Assembly: GCA_025458735.1 (NCBI GenBank)
Contig: JALORV010000212.1
Span: 1 to 9,840 of the forward strand
DNA: 9,840 nt
Reading direction: 5' to 3'
Origin: Burkholderiaceae bacterium
GTDB lineage: Bacteria; Pseudomonadota; Gammaproteobacteria; Burkholderiales; Burkholderiaceae
In this document: in pieces, positions 1-5,569 of the stretch
Layout: each line of letters opens with the position of its first letter
Position numbering within the stretch: the stretch's first letter is position 1
The notes under the pieces: generated by a model
The model's database searches: none
Told to the model about the DNA's origin: nothing
The model's input: only the letters and a program-made list of their open reading frames with translations
Position numbers and translations under genes: made by a program

Positions 1-153
1 TCGTCCCAGACCTTCGGATCCTCGAGCGCAACGTTGATTTCCTGCAGCCGCGCTTCCTTCACATCGACGTCAAAGATACCTCCGCAGCTCGGCCAGGCGT
101 CCGCGCAGGTCCGCGATGGTTCCTTCGATCTGGTTGAGGCGTTCGGCTTCCAT
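1..153 (-). CDS. prfB: Peptide chain release factor 2 (5' part, programmed +1 frameshift)
   Basis: Release factor 2 reads UGA and UAA stop codons and releases the finished protein from the ribosome. Only the amino-terminal part is present; the gene continues beyond base 1. ATG at 153-151 opens 27 codons (MEAERLNQIEG...LAELRRYL) that end at an in-frame TGA at 72-70. Shifting +1 at the CTT codon continues as DVDVKEARLQEINVALEDPK and then VWD to the window edge. This matches the RF2 family pattern [20 protein letters not shown] followed by a P-x-VW motif. The zero-frame part is about the length seen in E. coli (25 codons before TGA). No strong Shine-Dalgarno sequence precedes the ATG; GGGA lies 6 bases upstream. 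RF2 autoregulates through the frameshift: low RF2 favours the shift. prfB normally follows recJ; here they are separated. Identification is firm from the frameshift site plus both flanking peptides. Confidence 0.94.
69..84 (-). promoter_or_regulatory. prfB programmed +1 ribosomal frameshift site
   Basis: The minus strand reads GGAGGTATCTTTGAC. An internal Shine-Dalgarno-like GGAGG (83-79) is followed by three bases, then the slippery CTT (75-73), the zero-frame stop TGA (72-70) and a C after the stop. This is the same architecture and spacing as the E. coli prfB site, where the internal SD pairs with 16S rRNA and the weak UGAC stop context pauses the ribosome so that it slips to the UUU frame. 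Translation then resumes at GAC (71-69). Confidence 0.93.
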
Positions 154-179
154 GATGTTCCCGACGAGGCAAAGGCGGG

Positions 180-185
180 ATTATA
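180..185 (-). promoter_or_regulatory. Candidate -10 box for prfB
   Basis: A perfect TATAAT hexamer lies on the minus strand, 26 bases upstream of the prfB ATG, giving a predicted leader of about 20 nt. No TTGACA-like -35 stands at 16-18 bp spacing (that position reads CGCGGC), so the promoter would be weak at -35 or rely on an activator. In such GC-rich DNA a perfect -10 hexamer in the only non-coding stretch upstream of prfB is unlikely to be accidental, but it is unproven. Confidence 0.55.
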
Positions 186-202
186 GGAAGCGCGCGAGCA
201 GC

Positions 203-222
203 GCCGCGGCAAAGCCGGCGGC
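203..222. other. Imperfect inverted repeat in the prfB/cyclase intergenic region
   Basis: CGGC-AAA-GCCG (207-217) forms a 4-bp stem with an AAA loop. It is extended by GCCG/CGGC (203-206 with 219-222) across one bulged base at 218. It lies just upstream of the prfB -10 box and of the candidate cyclase -10. There is no following T-tract on either strand, so it is not an intrinsic terminator. It could be an operator or chance structure in GC-rich DNA. Confidence 0.3.
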
Positions 223-230
223 CCGCCCAG

Positions 231-236
231 TAAGAT
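231..236 (+). promoter_or_regulatory. Candidate -10 box for the cyclase gene
   Basis: TAAGAT (4 of 6 matches to TATAAT) is the best -10-like hexamer on the plus strand between prfB and the repeat array. Its predicted start site near 243 would give a leader that begins at a GC hairpin (GCCGCC-GAC-GGCGGC, 246-260) and runs through the whole repeat array at 270-367. No -35 hexamer is recognisable at the right spacing. This is a weak call based on position and absence of competitors. Confidence 0.3.
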
Positions 237-269
237 GCGCGCGCCGCCGCCGACGGCGGCCCGACCGCG

Positions 270-367
270 CTGATGATCGTGCTCCGATGACCGTGCTCCG
301 ATGACCGTGCTCCAATGACCGTGCTCCGATGACCGCGCTCCGATGATCGCGCTCCGATGATCGCGTC
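270..367 (+). repeat. Seven-copy 14-bp tandem repeat, one ATG per copy, forming nested mini-ORFs
   Basis: Seven consecutive 14-bp units start at 270, 284, 298, 312, 326, 340 and 354. The consensus is CCGATGACCGTGCT; the variants are mostly C/T at unit positions 8 and 11, and the last unit ends TC. Each unit contains an ATG (273, 287, 301, 315, 329, 343, 357). The first six ATGs each open a five-codon ORF: MIVLR, MTVLR, MTVLQ, MTVLR, MTALR and MIALR. Each ends in a TGA that overlaps the next unit's ATG as ATGA. The seventh ATG (357) is the cyclase start. Because 14 is not a multiple of 3, successive ATGs rotate through all three frames. Copy number can therefore change without altering how the last mini-ORF meets the gene. 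No Shine-Dalgarno motif occurs in the unit. The repeat and the reading frames are direct observations; a regulatory role is inference. Confidence 0.9.
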
Positions 368-3011
368 GACCGCAGCAACCGTCACCTACCTGTTCTCCGA
401 CATCGAGGGCAGCACCCGGCTGTGGGAGAACGATCCAGCGCGGGCTGCGCGCAGCGTGGCCTGGCACGACGACCTCACCCGGGCAGCCGTGGGCCGGCAC
501 CGTGGCGTCGTCGTCAAGATGACCGGCGACGGCGTCCACGCCGCCTTCGACGATCCCCTGGAAGCCGTGGCAGCCGTGCTCGAGCTGCAGCTGGCGCTGG
601 CCGAGGACGATCCGGAGCGGCTGCCGCTGAAGGTCCGCTGCGGTCTGCACCTCGGCGCCGACGAGCGACGCGACAACGATTTCTTCGGTCCGGCGGTCAA
701 TCGGGCGGCCCGCATCATGGCGGCGGCCCATGGCGGCCAGGTGCTGGTGTCCGGGGCCGTCGCGCAACGGCTTCGATCGCAGCTGCCGGCCGCGACGTCA
801 CTGCGGGACCTGGGCCTGGTGCGCCTGCGCGACCTCGGCAGCGCCGAGCACCTTTACCAGCTGGTGCATCCGGGTCTACGCAGCGAGTTTCCGCCGCTGC
901 GATCGATGGCGAGCACTCCCAACAACCTGGCGCAGCAGCTCAACTCCTTCGTGGGGCGCGAACGCGAGATGGAGGAAGTCCGTCGCCTGCTGGCCAACAG
1001 CCGGTTGCTCAGCCTGCTGGGCATGGGCGGGCTCGGCAAGTCGCGGCTGTCGATGCAGGTGGCGGCCATCGTGCTCGAGGATTACCCGGACGGTGTCTGG
1101 TTCGTCGAACTGGCCGCGCTGGCTGACCCGTTGCTGGTGCCGCAGGCGACCGCCTCGGTGCTGGGGGTCAAGGAAGAGCCGGGCGGCAGCGTGACCGAGG
1201 CACTGGTGCGCTTCGTGGGCGAGCGCAAGCTGCTGATCGTGCTGGACAACTGCGAGCATCTGGTGGGCGCCTGCGCGGAACTCGCAAAGCGGCTGCTGCA
1301 GGCCGGCCCGCAGGTGCGCGTGCTGGCATCGAGCCGCGATGCCTTGCGCATTGCGGGGGAAACGGTGTTTCAGCTGGCGCCGCTGACGGCACCGCCAAGC
1401 GGCGCCGAAGTGCAGACCGAGCGGCTGCTTGCCAACGACGCGGTGCGGCTGTTTGTCGACCGCGCCACTGCGGCGCAGCCGGCGTTCCGGCTGCATCCGA
1501 GTTCGGCTGCGGCGGTGGCCGAGATCTGCCGCCGGCTGGACGGCATTCCGCTGGCGCTCGAACTGGCCGCGGCCCGCACGCGGTCGATGCCGGTCGAGAC
1601 CATCGCTGCCCGGCTTGGCGACCGCTTCAAGCTGCTCACCTCCAGCGACCGCACGGTGTTGCCGCGCCAGCAGACGCTGCGTGCGCTGATCGACTGGTCG
1701 TACGACCTGCTCGATGCCAACGAGCGCACGTTGTTCGCGCGGCTTGCGGTGTTCGCGGGCGGCTGGAACCTCGAGGCCGCCGAGGAAGTCTGCCCGGGCG
1801 GCGCGATCGGGGCCGACGCGGTGTGCGACCTGCTCGCCGGCCTGGTCGAGAAGTCGCTGGTCGTGTTCGATGCGGACCAACGGTCCTACCGGATGCTCGA
1901 CACCGTGCGGCAGTACGCCAGTGACCGCCTGGCCGAGCGTGACGATGGCGCAGACACGAGGACCCGACATCTCGCCTGGTGCCTGGCGCTGGCCGCCGCG
2001 GCAAGGGCGGGCCTGGCCGGGCCGGAACAAGGCCAGTGGCTGGAGCGGCTCGATCGCGAGCGCGAGAACCTGCTCGCGGCCCACCGCTGGTGCGACCGGG
2101 CCGACGATGGCGCCGAGCGGGGCCTGCAACTCGTGTTCCTGCTCAAGTTCTACTGGTACCAGCGCGGCCTGCTGACGCTCGGACTGCGCGTGACCGCGGA
2201 AGCGCTGGCGCGCACCCGCGCCGACCAGCGCACGCTGGCGCGCTGCCGTGGACTGGCCGACGTCGGCCAGTTCCATGTGTTCATGGGCCGCTACGCCGAG
2301 GCCCGCGGCTTCCTCGAAGAGAGCCTGGCGCTGGCGCGCGAACTCGGCGACGCCAACCGCATCGCCGCGGTGCTGCAGCCGCTCGGACAGGTCTGCCTCG
2401 GCGAAGGCGATCTCGAGGGCGCCGGGGGCTACTGGCGCGAGGCCGTCGAGAAAGCTCGTGCCGTCGGCAATCCGCGCCAGCTGGCCTCGGCCCTGAACGG
2501 GCATGCGCAACTGCTGCGGCAGCAGCACGATCTGGCCGGCGCCGAGACGCTGTGCACCGAGGCCGTTGAAATCCTCACCGGACTTGGCGACCAGGAGAGC
2601 ACGGCGATCGGCTGGCTCAATCTTGCCGCGGTCGCGGTCGAGCGCGGCCGTCTGGTCGAGGCTCGCGGTCTGCTCGACAACGTGCTGCGCGTGGCCACGT
2701 CACTCGGATCGCAGCAGCTCGGACAGTGTGCGCTGGACTTCGCCGCCGGACTCGCCGCCGCCGGCGGCGCAGCGCAGAGTGCACTGCGCTTCTTCGGCGC
2801 CGCCGAGGCACAGTCGCTGCGTTCGGGGATGCGGCGCGACAGCGCCGACGCTTCGTTCCTGCTGCCGTGGATCGAACGCGCGCGTGCTGCGCTGGGCGCG
2901 GACGCAGCACGCCGCGCCGAAGACGAGGGCGCGCGCTGGTCGTATGACGATGCGCTGCGCAGCGCCAGCATTCCGGCGCCGGCGCAGGGTGGGGGCGTCA
3001 CTCGAGATTGA
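357..3011 (+). CDS. Class III adenylate cyclase fused to STAND/AfsR-like ATPase and TPR-like region
   Basis: This predicted cytoplasmic signalling protein (884 aa) has no visible membrane segment or signal peptide. Residues 8-170 form a class III cyclase domain. D15 (FSDIEGST) and D58 (KMTGDG) are the metal ligands. K54 and D108 stand at the purine-specifying positions and favour ATP. N115 and R119 (VNRAAR) stabilise the transition state, so the enzyme looks active. From about residue 198 (FVGRERE) comes a STAND-type ATPase: Walker A GMGGLGKS (222-229), Walker B LLIVLDN (292-298, D297), a GIPLALEL motif (396-403) and a winged-helix-like segment around 440-485. The remainder is helical, TPR-like and Ala/Leu-rich. 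No LuxR or other DNA-binding HTH is visible, unlike many cyclase-ATPase relatives. ATG 357 is forced: the same frame has TGA at 330 with no start codon between, and conserved sequence begins at residue 8. It lacks a Shine-Dalgarno and overlaps a mini-ORF stop. The 3' end overlaps the opposing gene by 14 bp. The input signal is unknown. Confidence 0.92.
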   Translation: MIASTAATVTYLFSDIEGSTRLWENDPARAARSVAWHDDLTRAAVGRHRGVVVKMTGDGVHAAFDDPLEAVAAVLELQLALAEDDPERLPLKVRCGLHLGADERRDNDFFGPAVNRAARIMAAAHGGQVLVSGAVAQRLRSQLPAATSLRDLGLVRLRDLGSAEHLYQLVHPGLRSEFPPLRSMASTPNNLAQQLNSFVGREREMEEVRRLLANSRLLSLLGMGGLGKSRLSMQVAAIVLEDYPDGVWFVELAALADPLLVPQATASVLGVKEEPGGSVTEALVRFVGERKLLIVLDNCEHLVGACAELAKRLLQAGPQVRVLASSRDALRIAGETVFQLAPLTAPPSGAEVQTERLLANDAVRLFVDRATAAQPAFRLHPSSAAAVAEICRRLDGIPLALELAAARTRSMPVETIAARLGDRFKLLTSSDRTVLPRQQTLRALIDWSYDLLDANERTLFARLAVFAGGWNLEAAEEVCPGGAIGADAVCDLLAGLVEKSLVVFDADQRSYRMLDTVRQYASDRLAERDDGADTRTRHLAWCLALAAAARAGLAGPEQGQWLERLDRERENLLAAHRWCDRADDGAERGLQLVFLLKFYWYQRGLLTLGLRVTAEALARTRADQRTLARCRGLADVGQFHVFMGRYAEARGFLEESLALARELGDANRIAAVLQPLGQVCLGEGDLEGAGGYWREAVEKARAVGNPRQLASALNGHAQLLRQQHDLAGAETLCTEAVEILTGLGDQESTAIGWLNLAAVAVERGRLVEARGLLDNVLRVATSLGSQQLGQCALDFAAGLAAAGGAAQSALRFFGAAEAQSLRSGMRRDSADASFLLPWIERARAALGADAARRAEDEGARWSYDDALRSASIPAPAQGGGVTRD

Positions 3012-3405
3012 CGATGTGCGGGTCTTTCTGGACCAGTCGCTGATTCGCGTCCAGCAGCCGGATCGTGTACTTGAACCGCCCATTTTTCGAGTTGCGGTTG
3101 GTGCAGGTGAAGCGGCGGGGACCGCCACCGCAGTTGACGATCTGGTCCTGCGGCCGCAGGCTGCCGCCGGACTCCTCGCCTTCGACGACGATGCCCTGCG
3201 GGTCGAAGCGGTAGTTGGCGTCGCGCGGCAGATCCCACTGAATCACGACCGCGCCCCGGGCCCGTCTGACTTCGATCGGATCCGGCCGCGCCGTGATCGA
3301 GGTCCCGTCCAATGACACTTCGACAGGGATCGGCTGTGCGTGGGCTGCCGGTCCGGCGGCCAGTGCGGCAGCGGCCGCCAGGACCGCGAGGATGTGCTTC
3401 GTCAT
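2998..3405 (-). CDS. Small exported protein of unknown function
   Basis: This is a 135-aa protein with a clear Sec signal peptide: TKH, then an alanine/leucine core, with likely cleavage after AHA at residue 23. The mature product would be about 112 residues in the periplasm. It has two cysteines (QIVNC and RFTC) that could form a disulfide, and a conserved-looking end (GRFKYTIRL...DPHIVNLE). I do not recognise a named family. It resembles the adjacent upstream lipoprotein: both have a PxPIxVxR...VVIxWxLP segment and a KYT...DPxIVNxE terminus, so the two are probably tandem paralogues. The start is supported by GGGAG five bases upstream of ATG 3405. It sits 25 bp after the frameshifted gene, as the last gene of the leftward recJ operon. 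Its stop lies 14 bp inside the end of the opposing cyclase gene. Protein status is well supported; function is unknown. Confidence 0.82.
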   Translation of the reverse strand: MTKHILAVLAAAAALAAGPAAHAQPIPVEVSLDGTSITARPDPIEVRRARGAVVIQWDLPRDANYRFDPQGIVVEGEESGGSLRPQDQIVNCGGGPRRFTCTNRNSKNGRFKYTIRLLDANQRLVQKDPHIVNLE

Positions 3406-3430
3406 GGGCTCTCCCGCAGCGGCTTGGCTG

Positions 3431-3857
3431 CTACTCCATGTTGACGATGAAGGGATCGAGCACCAGCGGTTTGCCGCCCGAATCGGCCGTCAGCGTGTAC
3501 TTGTAGCGCGCGTGAGAGACGTAGTCGAAGCTGCAGACGAGGACCTTCCGAAGGGTGCGGGCCCGGGCGCCGGGCTTCCGGAGGGTTGGGCAGCCAGCCT
3601 GCGGCCGACCCTGCCGGCAGCGCCCAGGCGATGACCACGCGGTTGCCGGCCGCGAGGTCCCGCTTCCAGATCCGGATCGGCTCCTGGTCGATGACGAGCT
3701 GGCCGCCGACGACGAGCACGTTGGGCTCGGTCGGCCTCGGCCGGGAGACCAGCCCCGGATCGAAGCCGTCGTCATTGGGCAGGCGCGGATTCCGCTCGAA
3801 TCCAGCGCAACCGGCGAGTACCGCCGCGACGGCAAGCGCCCAGGCAATCCGCTTCAT
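3431..3857 (-). pseudogene. Lipoprotein gene with a frameshift, paralogue of the downstream exported protein
   Basis: ATG 3857 has an excellent GGAGAGG Shine-Dalgarno five bases upstream. It opens MKRIAWALAVAAVLAGC, a lipoprotein signal peptide with lipobox LAGC; C17 would be lipidated. The +2 residue is Ala rather than Asp, so Lol-dependent transport to the outer membrane is expected. The first frame stays plausible through QEPIRIWKRDL and NRVVIAWALPAG (about 3620), which match the neighbouring exported protein. The matching carboxyl end (VLVCSFDY, YKYTL, LVLDPFIVNME, TAG at 3433-3431) lies in the +1 frame, so the 427-bp gene contains one base too many or an equivalent indel between roughly 3544 and 3620. 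Read without a shift, the first frame gives an Arg/His/Leu-rich tail ending at 3402, typical of out-of-frame sequence. It could be a true pseudogene, a sequencing error or, less likely, programmed frameshifting. If intact it would be 141 aa. Function is unknown. Confidence 0.75.
3545..3586. repeat. Short direct repeat in the frameshift zone of the lipoprotein gene
   Basis: CTTCCGAAGGGT (3545-3556) and CTTCCGGAGGGT (3575-3586) match at 11 of 12 bases and are 30 bp apart. They flank a very GC-rich stretch containing GGGCCCGGGCGCCGGG. They lie inside the window where the reading frame of the lipoprotein gene changes, so slippage or misassembly here is a plausible source of the indel. Confidence 0.5.
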
Positions 3858-3880
3858 TGCATCCTCTCCGTCGTGCGCCG

Positions 3881-5569
3881 TCATCCGGCGTCGCAGGCCT
3901 CGATCTTCAGGGTCAGCTTCCGCTTGCCCTGGTATTCGTCGACGAGATGCGCCTGCCGCGGCAGCGGGTCGAGACGGCCGAAGAATATGGCATCGAACGG
4001 GCGACCGTCCAGTTCGAGCCGCAGTTTCAGGTGGCGGTCCTTGACGAGGCGCTGCTCGAGCACCATGAATTCGTTGGCATACACGGGCGCCGGAAAGCCC
4101 TGGCCCCAGACGTGCTCGTCGCAGGCTTCGATCAGCGAGGCAACGATCTCGCCGGGGGCGAGCGGGCCGTCGGTGGCCAGCGTGCGCTCGAACAGCGCGC
4201 GGTCGCAGCTGGCGCGCGTGGCGTCTTCGAAGGCGCGCACAAAGCCTTCGTAGTGCTCGATGCCGAGCGTCAGTCCGGCGGCCATGGCATGTCCGCCATA
4301 GCGACGCACGAGGTCCGGGGCGCGCTTGGTCACCAGGTCGAGCGTGTCACGCAGGTGCACGCCTTCGATCGAGCGGCCGGAGCCGCGCAGTTCCGACTCG
4401 CCGCTGCGGGCGAACGCGATGGTCGGGCGATGGAAGCGTTCCTTGACGCGCGAGGCCACCAGCCCGACGACGCCCGGATGCCAGTGCTCGTCGTACAGGC
4501 AGATGGTGCGGCTGCGCTCGACCGTGGCGGCATCGAGGGTGGCCAGCGCGTCCAGCTGCATGCCACCTTCGATCTCGCGCCGCTCGCGATTGAGCGCGTC
4601 GAGCTGCTCGGCAAGCTCGAGCGCGTGCTCGTAGCTGTCGGTCGCCAGGCATTCGATGCCGACCGTCATGTCCGTCAGCCGTCCGGCCGCGTTGATGCGG
4701 GGGCCGATGGCGAAGCCCAGATCGGCGGCGCGCGCCATACGGGCCTCGCGCCGCGCCACCTGGAAGAGCGCCGCAATGCCCGCGTGCAACCGGCCGCTGC
4801 GGATGCGCTGCAGGCCCTGGGCGACCAGCACGCGGTTGTTGCGATCGAGCCGCACGACGTCGGCCACCGTGCCCAGCGCCACCAGGTCGAGCAGGGCATC
4901 GAGCCGCGGCTGGGTCGCTGCATCGAAGCGGCCCCGCGCCCGCAGTTCGGCGCGCAGCGCCAGCAGCACGTAGAACATCACGCCGACGCCCGCCAGATGC
5001 TTGCTCGGGAAGCCACAGCCCGGCTGGTTCGGGTTGACGATGCAGGCCGCTGCCGGCAGCACGGCGCCCGGCAGGTGGTGGTCGGTCACCAGCACCTCGA
5101 TGCCCAGCTCGGCGGCGCGCGCCACTCCCTCCACGCTGGCAATGCCGTTATCGACCGTGATCAGCAGGTCGGGCGTGCGCCCGGCGGCGAGGTCGACGAT
5201 TTCGGGCGTCAGGCCGTAGCCGTACTCGAAGCGGTTGGGCACGAGGTAATCGATGCTCGCCTGCGTGCCGGCGGCAAGCAGGCGCAGTCCGCGCAGGCCC
5301 ACCGCACAGGCGGTGGCACCGTCGCAGTCGTAGTCGGCCACGATCAGCAGCCGCGCCTCGGCCTCGATGGCATCGGCCAGCAGCGACGCCGCCGCGTCGA
5401 TGTGCGACAGCGCCTGCGGAGGAGCTAGACCATCGAGCCCAAGCTCGAGTTCGCGCACGTCGCTGACGCCGCGTGCCGCCAGGGCGCGAGCGAGTGCGGA
5501 GGGCAGGCCGGCATCGGCCAGCCGCCGCGCCGCGGCTGGATCGAAGTCGCGCGCGATCAGTCGTGTCAC
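3881..5569 (-). CDS. recJ: Single-stranded-DNA-specific 5'-3' exonuclease RecJ
   Basis: RecJ degrades single-stranded DNA 5' to 3' in the cytoplasm and serves RecF-pathway recombination, mismatch repair and base-excision repair. The 562-aa length fits the family (577 in E. coli). DHH-superfamily motifs appear in order: VADYDCDGAT (77-86, metal-binding D79, D81, D83), TVDNG (138-142, D140), TDHHLPG (162-168), GTVADVV, then RINAAGRL. The DHHA1 part carries SGRSIEGVHLRDTLD and RRYGGHAMAAG, which includes the conserved GGH. GTG 5569 is chosen because it overlaps the TGA of the RpfE-type gene (GTGA), has GGAG two bases upstream and gives the normal family length. The in-frame ATG at 5686 would add 39 unrelated residues inside the upstream gene. 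A lipoprotein gene follows after 23 bp, so cotranscription of the four minus-strand genes is likely. prfB, its usual neighbour, lies about 3.7 kb further on. Confidence 0.97.
   Translation of the reverse strand: MTRLIARDFDPAAARRLADAGLPSALARALAARGVSDVRELELGLDGLAPPQALSHIDAAASLLADAIEAEARLLIVADYDCDGATACAVGLRGLRLLAAGTQASIDYLVPNRFEYGYGLTPEIVDLAAGRTPDLLITVDNGIASVEGVARAAELGIEVLVTDHHLPGAVLPAAACIVNPNQPGCGFPSKHLAGVGVMFYVLLALRAELRARGRFDAATQPRLDALLDLVALGTVADVVRLDRNNRVLVAQGLQRIRSGRLHAGIAALFQVARREARMARAADLGFAIGPRINAAGRLTDMTVGIECLATDSYEHALELAEQLDALNRERREIEGGMQLDALATLDAATVERSRTICLYDEHWHPGVVGLVASRVKERFHRPTIAFARSGESELRGSGRSIEGVHLRDTLDLVTKRAPDLVRRYGGHAMAAGLTLGIEHYEGFVRAFEDATRASCDRALFERTLATDGPLAPGEIVASLIEACDEHVWGQGFPAPVYANEFMVLEQRLVKDRHLKLRLELDGRPFDAIFFGRLDPLPRQAHLVDEYQGKRKLTLKIEACDAG

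Noticed and set aside
246..260. GCCGCC-GAC-GGCGGC hairpin as an intrinsic terminator
   Set aside because: It has no T-tract on either strand and lies upstream of, not after, the neighbouring genes. It was kept only as a possible leader structure.
270..367. 14-bp repeats as a CRISPR array or as binding-site iterons
   Set aside because: There are no spacers between units, the units are too short for CRISPR, and no replication gene is present. The coincidence of ATG/TGA with the gene start explains more.
59..385. 108-codon minus-strand ORF crossing the repeat array
   Set aside because: Its repetitive ARSSEHGHRSTVI-like sequence is simply the 14-bp repeat translated backwards, and it conflicts with prfB.
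876..2528. 550-codon open frame antisense to the cyclase gene
   Set aside because: It is rich in Arg, Gln, Ala and His with no recognisable motif, and lies opposite a gene with intact catalytic motifs. Long antisense frames are common in GC-rich DNA.
3857..5428. 523-codon open frame antisense to recJ
   Set aside because: It is a low-complexity Arg/Gln/Ala/His product and a compositional shadow of recJ, whose DHH motifs are complete.
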